From contig CAWKLV010000017.1 of the NCBI GenBank assembly GCA_963850575.1, forward strand, positions 1-64,000: a DNA stretch of 64,000 nucleotides, written 5' to 3'. Below the pieces are notes generated by a model. That model was not told the origin of the DNA. It ran no database searches and saw only the letters and a program-made list of their open reading frames with translations. The DNA is from TMP-7 sp963850575 (GTDB lineage: Bacteria > Acidobacteriota > Terriglobia > Bryobacterales > Bryobacteraceae). Below are positions 9,540 to 19,346 of this stretch, piece after piece. A program made the translations under genes and the position numbers. How positions within the stretch are numbered: position 1 is the stretch's first letter; every line of letters begins with the position of its first letter.

Positions 9540-10952
9540 GCATTCGCGTGGAGGTCGTATGCGAAGACGCCTACGGGGAAGAACAACGCCAACAGGTCCT
9601 CTCGATTGATCGGGGGGAACTGGCGATGGAAACACTGGGCATGAATCTGAACGAAGGCAAAACGCTGTTGGCCGGTGTGCAAGATTTCGTAGTCGCCCAA
9701 CAGGTACACGGAGATTTGGAGCGGCACCGCGTGTGTGCACACTGCGGCCGGCGATACACCAGCAAGGATTCCGGCAGCACCCCGGTCAACACGGTGTTCG
9801 GCCGGGTCCAGGTACCCAACCCCCGATGGAACCAGTGCGCCTGTCAGAGCGAAGGGCCCAAAACGTTCCGCCCGATGAGAACCTGGCTAAACGGGCAAAC
9901 CAGTCCGGAAATGCTGTATCTGGAAACGAAGTGGGCGTCCCTGATCCCATTCGCGAAAGTCGTGGAGCTACTGAAGGACGTGCTGCCGGTCGCCGAGGCG
10001 GTGAATCAGGAGACTGTTCGGGCCCAAGTGTATGCTACCGCCGAGCGGATCGAGCAAGAACTGGGCGAGGAGCGCCAGCTCAATCTATTCGAGGGAAGAG
10101 AGGACTGGGAGCAACAGCCTTTGCCCGATGGTCCGATCACGGTGGGCATCGATGGAGGCTACGTCCGTGGCGCGCATAAGCAGGGATGGTTCGAAGTGAT
10201 CGCGGCAAGAGCGTGGTGCGTTTCGGCGGGACGATGAGGGCGAGACACCGACGGCGAAGTGTTTTGGGTTCGTTCAGACCTACGATGAGAAGCCGCGCCG
10301 GCGCTTATGGGAGCTGATGAAATCGCAAGGGATGCAAGAAAACCAGCAGGTGGTGTTCATGTCGGATGGTGGCGAGGATGTCCGCCGTGTGCAAGAGTAT
10401 CTGCATCCGTTCAGCGAGCACCTCATCGATTGGTTTCACATCACCATGCGGCTGACGGTGTTGCAGCAGCAGACCAAAGCTCTGCAGCAGGAGCGGCCCG
10501 AGACCGGCACTGATGTATCGAAGCGCCTGGAGAGCGTGAAGCATCTGCTGTGGCACGGGAACACCGAGGAAGCTCTTGAGCGGCTGGGGGACTTGTTAAT
10601 GGAGTTGAGTTTGATTCAGGCGCGGTCGGCCGCTGCGAAGAAGGTCGCCGATGGGCTCGGTGAGTTTGAGACGTACATCCGCAACAACCACGACTTCATT
10701 CCGAATTTTGGCGAGCGCCGACGGCAAGGGGAAAGGATCAGCACGGCATTTGTCGAGTCGACGATCAATCAAGTGGTCAGCCGACGATTCGTCAAGAAGC
10801 AGCAGATGCAGTGGACGCTACGCGGAGCCCACCTTTTGCTGCAAACCCGGACCAAGGTCCTCAACGAGGAACTGGACGACGTGTTTCGCCGCTGGTATCC
10901 GAAATTCAGGCCGCAACCACCAACGCAGGAATCAGAGCGAAAGGCGGCATGA
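9536..10952 (+). pseudogene. ISKra4-family transposase, broken by two closely spaced 1-base losses
   Basis: The N-terminal frame (9536-10237) includes a zinc-ribbon (CAHCGRRY...CAC) and the DDE entry GPITVGIDGGYVRGAHKQGW. The C-terminal frame (to 10952) resumes at AKCFGFVQTYDEKPRRRLWE and contains FMSDGGEDVRRVQEY, HLIDWFHITMRL and FVESTINQVVSRRFVKKQQM. Between them the family sequence appears in all three frames in turn: ...WFEVIA, then KSVVRF (10207-10224), then RRDDEGETPTAK (from 10224). This needs one missing base near 10205 and another near 10225. Two separate losses look like decay, not programmed frameshifting, which uses one site. The start has a good Shine-Dalgarno site (GGAGGTGG). 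Confidence 0.82.
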
Positions 10953-10975
10953 CCCCCGACCTTCTGACGCTCTCC
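10952..10975 (-). repeat. Right terminal inverted repeat of the ISKra4 element
   Basis: The reverse complement begins GGAGAGCGTCAGAAGGTCGG. It overlaps the last bases of the transposase stop region. Confidence 0.82.
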
Positions 10976-11710
10976 TTCATGGTCGATACAGCTGCGGGCG
11001 CAGCTCGCGGCGAGAACATTTTGAAAGCAGCGCAAAAGGCGGCACAGGCTGGCATCGGCGACCTGCGTGAAAGCCTCCGCTTCGCCGCTATGGTCGCGCC
11101 TTTTGTTCCAGGGGTGGGAACCGGCGTGGCGGCTGCTCTGGGCGCCGCGAACGCACTCGCATCCGGCCAACCGATCACCGAAGCAGTGATCGCCGCGGCG
11201 CGTAATGCTATACCCGGAGGAGCGGTCGCGAACACCGCCTTCGACATGGCTACGAATCTGGCGAAAGGCAAAACTCTGATTCAGTCAGTTCTTGAAAGTG
11301 CCCGTGCTCGAATTCCTGGCGGACCTGCGGCGCAAGCCGCATTCGATGCCGGCTTGGCGATTGCACAAGGAAAGAAGTTACAGGACGCTGCGTTTGCTGC
11401 TGCCGGGCGGGTCTTGCCAAAGTCTCCTTACGCGGCCGACGCTCTTTCGTTCGCTCGTAAGGTTGCCAGCGGGGAGAACTTACAAAAAGCCGCCCTGTCT
11501 TCTGCTGGCAACCTCGTAATGCGCAGGATCGAGAACAAGACCGGACCCATCACCGGCACTCTCGGCAGAACCGCAGCACGGTGGACACGCGAAACAAACG
11601 AGGCGGGGCTGGACCTTAACGGCGGGATTCCAAATACAGGTATGTGGTTTCGGAGGGGGAACGGGATCGTCCTGCTTTTATCGCGGGCGCAAGTGTCAGC
11701 CCTGAGTTGA
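10976..11710 (+). pseudogene. Alanine-rich helical repeat protein, 5' end lost at the IS
   Basis: The frame runs from inside the right end of the IS (MTPDLL starts at 10949) to 11710 and encodes several related units rich in Ala/Gly, each around 35-40 residues: FVPGVGTGVAAALGAANALA, IPGGAVANTAFDMATNLAKG and IPGGPAAQAAFDAGLAIAQG, each followed by a K..xxA/V...AR linker. Similar units occur in the C-terminal parts of large hypothetical proteins of plasmids and phages; I know no assigned function. The real N-terminus is absent, and an ATG inside the IS repeat would give a 254-residue product by chance. No Shine-Dalgarno site supports that start. Confidence 0.55.
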
Positions 11711-11924
11711 AAGTCTTTACGAACGTCAAAACGCTTCTAGAATTCTCCCGGCCGTGACTCGGCCAGGAAGCACTCGGCCCACCATCGACGCCCAGCTTGA
11801 GTTGCCGACCAAAATGCAAATCGAGGTCTGTGCCCAGCTGTGGACTTGTCTGCAGCACAACACAGCGCCGCAATCTCGCGATATATACTGGGCAATCAAA
11901 ATGATGTGGCTGAAAACTGAATTA

Positions 11925-14900
11925 ATGAGAATCGTACGCATTTCTATCTGCCTTCTGGCCTTCCTGGTTGCCGTTCATGCGCAGGATGCGCGTGGGACCA
12001 TCTCTGGACGCGTGTTAGATGCGAGTGGATCGGCGCTGCCGAATACCGCCGTGCAGGTGACCAACACCGCTACGGGTGTCGTCACCGCGGCGCGAACGAA
12101 CGAGGCCGGTAATTTCACTGCGCCCTATCTCACCCCTGGGGTCTACACAATTCGCGTGGAAGCCTCCGGCTTCAAGCAGTTCGTACAGGAGAACGTCCAG
12201 GTTCGGACCGACGAAAACGTCCAGGTGAATCCGCAACTCACGGTCGGAGACGCCAAAGAGACAGTAACGGTAACCGCCGAGGCGCCCTTACTCTCGACCG
12301 CGGAGGTGTCCATGGGTCAGGTGGTGGACACGCGACGGATCGAAGAGTTGCCCTTGTTCGCCGGAAACGCTTTAGATCTGGTCCAACTGGCTCCTGGAAC
12401 CGTAAACGGAACTGATATGCGGCTGCGCAAAGCGCCGTTCAACAATGCCCCTTCGCAGTTCTCTACCGACGGGAGCGGCAACTACAACAACGAGTTCACC
12501 ATTGACGGCGTTTCCAACCTGTACTCGGACGGCACCCAGCCACGTGTAGCATTCTCGCCTCCACAGGGCTCCATCGGTGAGTTTCAAGGTGCAAACGACA
12601 GCCTTCGATTCCACCGTCGGGCATACGCTGGGGTCCGTGGTGAATCTGAGCACCAAAGGAGGCACGAATCAGTTGCACGGCGATCTGCACGAATGGCTGC
12701 GCCACAGCATGTTCGACTCGCCCACGATTTTTCAAAACCGTGCGGGGCAGAAGCTTCCGATCTACCAGGACAACCGGTACGGCATATCGGCGGGTGGTCC
12801 GCTGGTGATCCCTCGCCTGTATGATGGCCGCAATAAAACGTTCTGGTTATTTAGCTGGGAAGCCAACAAATTTGGTGATCCCAATAACGCATCCACGCAG
12901 ACGGTCCCAACGGAGGCGATGCGGCGCGGCGATTTGTCGGGATTGCTGGCACTCGGGCCTAGTTATCAGATTTATGATCCGGCCACAACCACGCTCACTA
13001 GTTCGGGGACCTACACCAGGCAGCCATTTGCGGGAAACATTATCCCGGCAGCGCGCCTGGACCCTGTGGCATTGAAGATCCTCCAGGCTTACCCGTTGCC
13101 GAACCAGCCCGGCACCAGCGATTTCCGCAACAACTTCTTTCTCTCGCAGAAAGCGCTTGAGGATTACTGGACGACGATCTGGCGCGTGGACCAAAACTTC
13201 AGCGAGAAACACCGCATTTTCGTGCGCATGGACCGGGATTACTGGCAGGAGAACAAGAACCACTGGCTCGGAAACAATATCGATGGACTCATTCTCAACC
13301 GCATCAACCGCGGCGCGGCGTTCGATGACGTTTACATGTTCAGTCCATCGTTTCTGCTCAATCTTCGATACGGTATCACCGCTCAGGAGTTTCCGGAGCA
13401 GCGCACGACCCGTGGCTTCGATCTGGCGAGCCTGGGATTTTCTTCGTCGCTTGTCGGCCAGGTGGATAAGAACCTGGCCACGTTTCCAAATGTGCAAATC
13501 GGGAGCTTATCCGCGCTCAGCCCGTGGGAATCGGGCGATGGGTCGACATCCAGTGTCATCAACGCATGGGTGGCGAATTTCACGAAGACGATCGGGAATC
13601 ATAGCATCCGGTTTGGGCCAGAGTTCCGGATTGAATCGGAGTTTCGTAATCGCTATAACCTCGATGTCTCACCACAGCTTGTGTTCAACTCCACCTACAC
13701 GAGAGGGCCTCTCGACACCTCCGCGGCTCCGCAAGTGGGCGGAGAACTGGCTTCATTCCTGCTGGGAATTCCGGGCGGGCAGATGGGGAAAACGGCGAGC
13801 TACGCTGAGCGGGATTATTACTGGGCGCTATACGCTCAGGACGATTGGAAGGTGAGCCGCAGGCTGACGCTGAACATTGGGCTGCGGTGGGAGCACGAGT
13901 CGCCCATCACGGAACGGTATAACCGTGCGGCGACTCAGTTCGCGTTTGCGCAAGCCAATCCGATTGAGGCGCAGGCACAGGCCAACTACGCGAAGAATCC
14001 GACTCCGGAAATTCCCGCAAGCGTGTTCCGTGTACGCGGCGGCTTACTGTATGCCGGGGTAAACGGCAGCCCGTCGCAATACTGGAGTGGGCAGGGTGGG
14101 CACTTCAATCCACGCGTCGGCCTTGCGTATCAGATCGATCCCAAGACAGTGCTGCGTTGCGGCTATGGGATCTTTTACGGTTCCATCGGCGTGCTGTATT
14201 CGAACACGGTGCAGACCGGATTCAGCGCGACGACGCCGATTCAGGCATCGCTCGACAATGGCCTGACGTATGTCGCGACCACAGCGAACCCATTCCCGAG
14301 CGGACTGCAACAACCCGCCGGCTCAGGACTCGGCCTCACGACGAATCTGGGGCAAGCCGTTACTGCATTCCCAGCCGAGCGCAAGCAGCCGTACTCGCAA
14401 CGATGGCTGTTCGGCATACAGCGAGAGCTTCCCGGCGCATTTGTAATTGACGCCGCCTATGTAGGCAATCGCGCGACACGGTTGTCAACGAGTCGTGAAC
14501 TGAACGGGATTCCGCTCGAGTATCTGAGCACCTTGCCTGTCCGGGACGACGCGCGGATCGCGTATCTGGGCCAAACGTTACCGAATCCATTCTTCGGGCT
14601 GAACCCGATCTTCACCAGGACCATCTCACGGGCCAACCTCTTGCGGCCGTACCCGGAGTTTACAAGTGTCCAGGAGCTGGAGCCCGTCGGGTATGCCTGG
14701 TACCACGCCTTGCAGAGCCGCATCGAACGCCGTTTCGCGCACGGCGTCTCCGTACAGGTTTCGTACACATGGTCAAAGGCCATGGAGGCCACCCAATTCT
14801 TGAACGAAGCCGATCCGGCGCCGTCCCGTGTGATTTCGGCAATCGACCGGACGCATCGTACGGTGGGAAGCGGGATTTGGGAATTGCCGTTCGGCAGGGG

Positions 14901-15378
14901 CCGCCCGTGGGGAGCGCACTGGAATCCAGTAGTGAACTTTGTCGCCGGAGGCTGGCAGCTGAATGGGCTGTATCAAAAGCAGAGCGGCGCTCCCTTGGGC
15001 TTTGGAAACCGGATTTTCAACGGGAACTTGAGCGACATTTCCCTCGGCAACGACGTGCGCAGCGTCGACCGCTGGTTAAATCGCAATGCCGGTTTCGTTA
15101 CGGACTCCTCGAAGCAACTAGCAAGCAATGTGCGCACGATGCCGTTGCGCTACAGCGGTATTCGCGGCCCGGGTCAGGAGCGTTGGGACTTCTCGGCGAT
15201 CAAGAACTTCAGTATTACGGAGCGGGTGAGAATGCAATTTCGCGGCGAGTGCTTCAACGCTTTCAATCACCCCAATCTATCTGACCCGAACACCGACCCT
15301 ACCAGTCCATCCTTTGGCGTAATCACGGGACAGAACCCACCGAGGTCATGGCAGTTTGCTCTGAAGATGATCTTCTAA
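11925..15378 (+). pseudogene. Second Oar-like TonB-dependent receptor, one frameshift near 12584
   Basis: The N-terminal frame starts MRIVRISICLLAFLVAVHAQ (signal peptide) at 11925 and continues with a CarbopepD_reg domain (TISGRVLDASGSALPNTAVQ) and plug-type sequence to GSIGEF. The second frame resumes at FKVQTTAFDSTVGHTLGSVV and runs through the barrel to the terminal FALKMIF. At 12582-12586 the DNA reads GAGTTTCAAG where GAGTTCAAG would keep frame, so a single extra T explains the break. The joined product would be about 1150 residues, like the intact paralogue at 1766. Either the gene is newly inactivated or this is a sequencing indel. Translation of the 3' frame alone would give no signal peptide. 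Confidence 0.85.
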
Positions 15379-16073
15379 GCCTAATTTGATCGTTCGTCAC
15401 GCACTGGCCGCGCACGAAAGAGCTACAGGTGAGTGTTTGCCAATTGACGCTTGACAAGTGGCGTCGTACATTGCTCAATACCCGCATACAGACTGCGATA
15501 AACGATTCCGACACCAGAATACCCCTTCCCCGTGTGTCTCTTTTATCCGCCCCTGGTACACATCCAAGAAGGAATTCTACGCCGGCTCTAAATCAGGACC
15601 GCAAATAATCGTCCAGGCCTAAGCCCATCGCTTCCGCCAACGGCCGCACAACTGACGCCGGGTGTTATCAGCGTAGATCGCACGTGGCCCCGCCGTCGTT
15701 GCGACCCTCCACCTGGGCGAGGGTCAAAAAACCGGGAGCTATGTACGTCAAACCTATTCCACACTGGCACCCAGCCGTCGTTTTAAATGGCGAATGAATC
15801 AGGATCCAGGTAGTCAAGACGCAGGCCGATATCGATGTCTTATGCACATACAGACCGCACCGCGGTATAGTATCTGAATAACATCTCGTTGCCGCTTGGC
15901 AAAGCGATGCTTGGAAATACTCTCCTTTCCTTTTAGGTGCTCTGCATCTTGCAGCAAAGTACCTAACGGAGATCCGACGTCGTTTGGATCTGCTCCTATA
16001 GTCTCCCTAATCGGAGCACGTTCTTAAATCGTTCGTATTTTACTAGCTTCTCTGCAACTGCAATAGGAGTATT
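15379..16073. other. Long intergenic region with the promoter of the next gene
   Basis: About 700 bases with no plausible coding frame. The last 200 are AT-rich and end in an AATAGGAG Shine-Dalgarno site directly before ATG 16074, so the promoter of the secreted protein gene must lie here. I could not fix -35/-10 boxes. Confidence 0.5.
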
Positions 16074-19000
16074 ATGAAAGCCTTTTACAATATCATATGC
16101 ATACTTACATTCATCTTAGCCACCGGTTGTTGGGCGTTACAGGCTCAGTCCGGAGTTACCATCGCCATGTCGCCAAACAGTCTCGCCTCGCTAAGATACA
16201 ACGGATCGGAGTTCCTGGCTTATGGTGATCTTCGGCTCAACCAGTTGACATTTCAAACACCCGGCGGACAGACCATAGCCGGAGATCTCTCAGGTACGTC
16301 ATCCGTAATCGGGCAGCGGATGACCCGAACGTCGTCATGGGGCTCGATCACTGCCGACTATGCCACTTCGGGTAACCGTCTGAACGCGACGGTTACTGTC
16401 AATAACCGGTCGCCAAATACCATAACGAGTATCTGGTTTGAACCCTTTGGGCTCCAGTTTCCCTCCACGGTTACGGAATATAACGGCAGCATTCCGCTGA
16501 TTGTCAATACCACCGGCGGGCCGGGCCTGCAACAGACGAGTTACGGCACGGGCGTTATGGTCCTGGCGGCAGAAGACGTCGGGAAGCCACTACAACTCGG
16601 GTTTCCGTGGTCCTTTGACCAGCCTCAAAACAGAACTTTTCCGCTGACGTTCAACACCGGCCGCGTGAGTTCCCTGCCGGACAGCTATCCTCTAATTAAC
16701 CGTCCCATTGCGCCGGGCGCTTCGGACTCTTTCACCTTCTCCCTTCGTTTCGGCCCTTCCGGATCGACTCTGTCGAGCCTTGCTGGAGACATTTACCAGA
16801 AATTTGCCGCTGCCTTTCCGCCAACTCTGCACTGGCCTGACCGGCGTGCGATTGGAGCGCTATTTCTGTCCACTGCGTCGACTGGTTGGGCAACAAACCC
16901 GCGTGGGTGGCTGATCGATCCAACCATCGACGTTACCAACGCCGCTGGTATCGCCAACCTGAAAACGCGCATTCTGGCCTGGGCGGATTCGAGCATCGCC
17001 GTTCTAAAAAGTATGAATGCCCAGGGTATGGTGACGTGGGACATCGAAGGCCAACAATATCCGCACGCCACCAGTTACGTGTGCGACCCGACTCAATTCG
17101 ACACAGTCGCTCCGGAGATGAGCGGCATCGCGGACGCGTACTTCCAGAAGTTTCGCGATGCCGGCCTAAAGGTCGGCGTCTGTCTTCGACCGCAGCAATT
17201 CGTAATGTCGGCGGATCGCAGCAGTGCCGACCAAATCTCAATCTCCGATCCGACCCAACTTCTCATGAACAAGGTCGCCTACGCGCGCAACCGCTGGGGC
17301 GCTACCCTGTTCTATGTCGACTCAAACGTGAACGCGACGGATCCTAATCCCACGGATGCATCTGTTTTCCAAAAACTCGCGGCGGCCTTTCCGGACTGCC
17401 TTTTCATGCCCGAGCACTCAAACTTGTTGTATTACGCCTACACCGCTCCGTACCGCGAGTTAAGGCAGGGATATACATCGACCCCGGCCGACGTTCGCCA
17501 AGTCTACCCGAGCAGTTTCACGACTATCTACACGGCCGACGGTCCGATCCAGCAGAATTTCAACGCCCTTGTCACGGCAGTTAGCAGCGGTGATGCGCTG
17601 CTCTTCCGCGGCTGGTTCGATGACCCGCAGAACGCGCTCGATAAGAGCATCTATCAACAGGCCGGGCAGGGATCGCCGCCGAATGTCAGCTTCAGCAGTC
17701 CGGCCGCAGGCAGCACGGTCTCAGATTCGATCACTGTAGCCGCGGCGGCCAGCGCTGTAAATCCCATCAGCAACATTCAATTCAAACTCGACGGGATCAA
17801 TCTGCGAGCGCCGGTCAGTGCTGCGCCTTACCAGGTCACGCTGGACACCCGAACCCTCGTCAACGGACCACATACGCTGGCGGCAGTGGCAACGGACTCG
17901 CTCGGCAACACTGGCACGGCTTCGATCACCATCAGCGTGAGCAACGTCGTGGCGGCACCCTCGCTATCAATCACCAGTCCTCTCAATCAAGCTTCGGTGA
18001 GCGGCACGGTGAACATTGTGGCTTCGACCGGCGGAGGCTTGCCCATCTCGAGTGTGCAATTCAAGCTCGATAACACCAATCTGGGTGCGCCTCTCGCGGC
18101 GGCCGTGTACCAGGTTTCACTCAACACTACTACTCTTACCAACGGCGCTCACACCATTGCGGCAGTTGCCACCGACTCTGGCGGCCGGACCGCCACGGCC
18201 AGCATTACAGTGAACGTCAATAATCAGATCGCAATCACCTGCCCGTCTCCTGCCGTGAACTCCTTTACTGGTTGCTATTACAAGGACACGTCGTTCACCG
18301 CGCTTCAACTAGTACGAGCCGACCCCCAGATCAATTTCGACTGGGGTCTCAGTTCTCCGGATCCCTCTCTGCCGATCGATTATTTTTCGGTGCGGTGGCA
18401 AGGCAACTTCGCTTTAACCGCGGGCTCTTACAAGTTCACGTTGACTTCCGACGATGGATCGCGTCTCTACATCGACGGCAATCTCGTGCTCGACGGATGG
18501 GGAGTTCACGCTGCCACGACCTACACTAAAACTCTGTCACTTACGTCCGGAGTGCATCTCATCCGCATAGATTATGTCGAGCAGACCCAGCGTGCCATGG
18601 TGTCTTTGAACTGGGCTGCCGCGGCTTCGGCGCCGGTGGTCAGCATTACGGCGCCCGTAGCAGGTGCTCAACTCTCGGGTACGGTGAAGCTCGCAGCCAG
18701 TGCAACCAGCACCATAGGTATTACAGGGCTGCAATTTCAGGTCGACGGCGCAGCCGTCGGGACTCGTCTGACTGCCACTCCGTACACATACTTGCTCGAC
18801 ACGACGCAATTTGCCAAAGGTGTACACACACTTTCAGCGACAGGCACGGACCGCGCAGGCGCCAGCACTACCTCGGTGCCGTTCTCGGTCACCATCGACA
18901 ATCCCACGCAGTCCGCAACGTGCAACACCATCGGGACCGAGACTTTCTTCGGTTGCTATTACGGCTTGCGAGATCTGACTGGTCTGAAGTTCAGCAGGAT

Positions 19001-19307
19001 CGACAATCAGATCAACTTCGACTGGAGCAACTCTACACTCGCACCGGGCGTCGGCCCGGAAAACTTTTCCGTGCGCTGGCGAGGTAACTTCACATTCCAG
19101 AGCGGAACGTACACCTTCACTGTGACAACGGATGATGGCTCACGACTATACGTCGACGGCAACCTGGTGCTCGATGCCTGGTCCGAACACCCCGCTATCC
19201 CGTACAGTGTGACTCTGCCTTTGGCGGCGGGCGTACATCTCATTAAGTTGGAGTATTTCCAAATGGGTGGCAACGCATCGGCCCAACTCGTCTGGACCAA
19301 AAACTGA
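16074..19307 (+). CDS. Large secreted protein: glycosidase-like barrel domain, three Ig-like and two PA14 domains
   Basis: A 1077-residue protein with signal peptide (residues 1-24). Residues about 26-530 form a domain shared with the protein at 19347. It has alternating strands and helices suggestive of a TIM-barrel hydrolase, with acidic motifs VTWDIEGQQ (about 320), LFYVDSNVN (about 412) and FMPEHSN (about 444) that could supply catalytic acids. Ig-like units follow at about 536-622, 628-716 and 853-942 (VQFKLDNTNLG type). Two PA14 modules sit at about 724-848 and 950-1077 (FTLTSDDGSRLYIDGNLVLD), which usually bind carbohydrate. It is likely a secreted carbohydrate-active or cell-surface enzyme, but the family is not identified. 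It lies convergent to its paralogue at the tail of the EPS operon. Confidence 0.8.
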   Translation: MKAFYNIICILTFILATGCWALQAQSGVTIAMSPNSLASLRYNGSEFLAYGDLRLNQLTFQTPGGQTIAGDLSGTSSVIGQRMTRTSSWGSITADYATSGNRLNATVTVNNRSPNTITSIWFEPFGLQFPSTVTEYNGSIPLIVNTTGGPGLQQTSYGTGVMVLAAEDVGKPLQLGFPWSFDQPQNRTFPLTFNTGRVSSLPDSYPLINRPIAPGASDSFTFSLRFGPSGSTLSSLAGDIYQKFAAAFPPTLHWPDRRAIGALFLSTASTGWATNPRGWLIDPTIDVTNAAGIANLKTRILAWADSSIAVLKSMNAQGMVTWDIEGQQYPHATSYVCDPTQFDTVAPEMSGIADAYFQKFRDAGLKVGVCLRPQQFVMSADRSSADQISISDPTQLLMNKVAYARNRWGATLFYVDSNVNATDPNPTDASVFQKLAAAFPDCLFMPEHSNLLYYAYTAPYRELRQGYTSTPADVRQVYPSSFTTIYTADGPIQQNFNALVTAVSSGDALLFRGWFDDPQNALDKSIYQQAGQGSPPNVSFSSPAAGSTVSDSITVAAAASAVNPISNIQFKLDGINLRAPVSAAPYQVTLDTRTLVNGPHTLAAVATDSLGNTGTASITISVSNVVAAPSLSITSPLNQASVSGTVNIVASTGGGLPISSVQFKLDNTNLGAPLAAAVYQVSLNTTTLTNGAHTIAAVATDSGGRTATASITVNVNNQIAITCPSPAVNSFTGCYYKDTSFTALQLVRADPQINFDWGLSSPDPSLPIDYFSVRWQGNFALTAGSYKFTLTSDDGSRLYIDGNLVLDGWGVHAATTYTKTLSLTSGVHLIRIDYVEQTQRAMVSLNWAAAASAPVVSITAPVAGAQLSGTVKLAASATSTIGITGLQFQVDGAAVGTRLTATPYTYLLDTTQFAKGVHTLSATGTDRAGASTTSVPFSVTIDNPTQSATCNTIGTETFFGCYYGLRDLTGLKFSRIDNQINFDWSNSTLAPGVGPENFSVRWRGNFTFQSGTYTFTVTTDDGSRLYVDGNLVLDAWSEHPAIPYSVTLPLAAGVHLIKLEYFQMGGNASAQLVWTKN

Positions 19308-19346
19308 GCAGGCTAATGGCGGCACGCGGAACTACCGCCCGGGCGC

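Larger units (their letters stand above)
8825..10975 (+). mobile_element. ISKra4-family insertion sequence with passenger gene
   Basis: The element is bounded by 24-bp inverted repeats matching at 22 of 24 positions (8825-8848 and 10952-10975). It holds a pRiA4b ORF-3-like passenger gene followed by an ISKra4-type transposase in the same direction. Flanks outside the repeats do not show a clear target duplication. The genes on both sides (traB relic, and the alanine-rich gene from 10976) are both missing their 5' ends at the boundary, so a deletion or rearrangement probably followed insertion. Confidence 0.82.

Noticed and set aside
9536..10952. Programmed frameshifting in the ISKra4 transposase.
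   Set aside because: The family sequence passes through all three frames within 20 bases, needing two separate base losses; programmed shifts use one site, and no slippery heptamer was seen.
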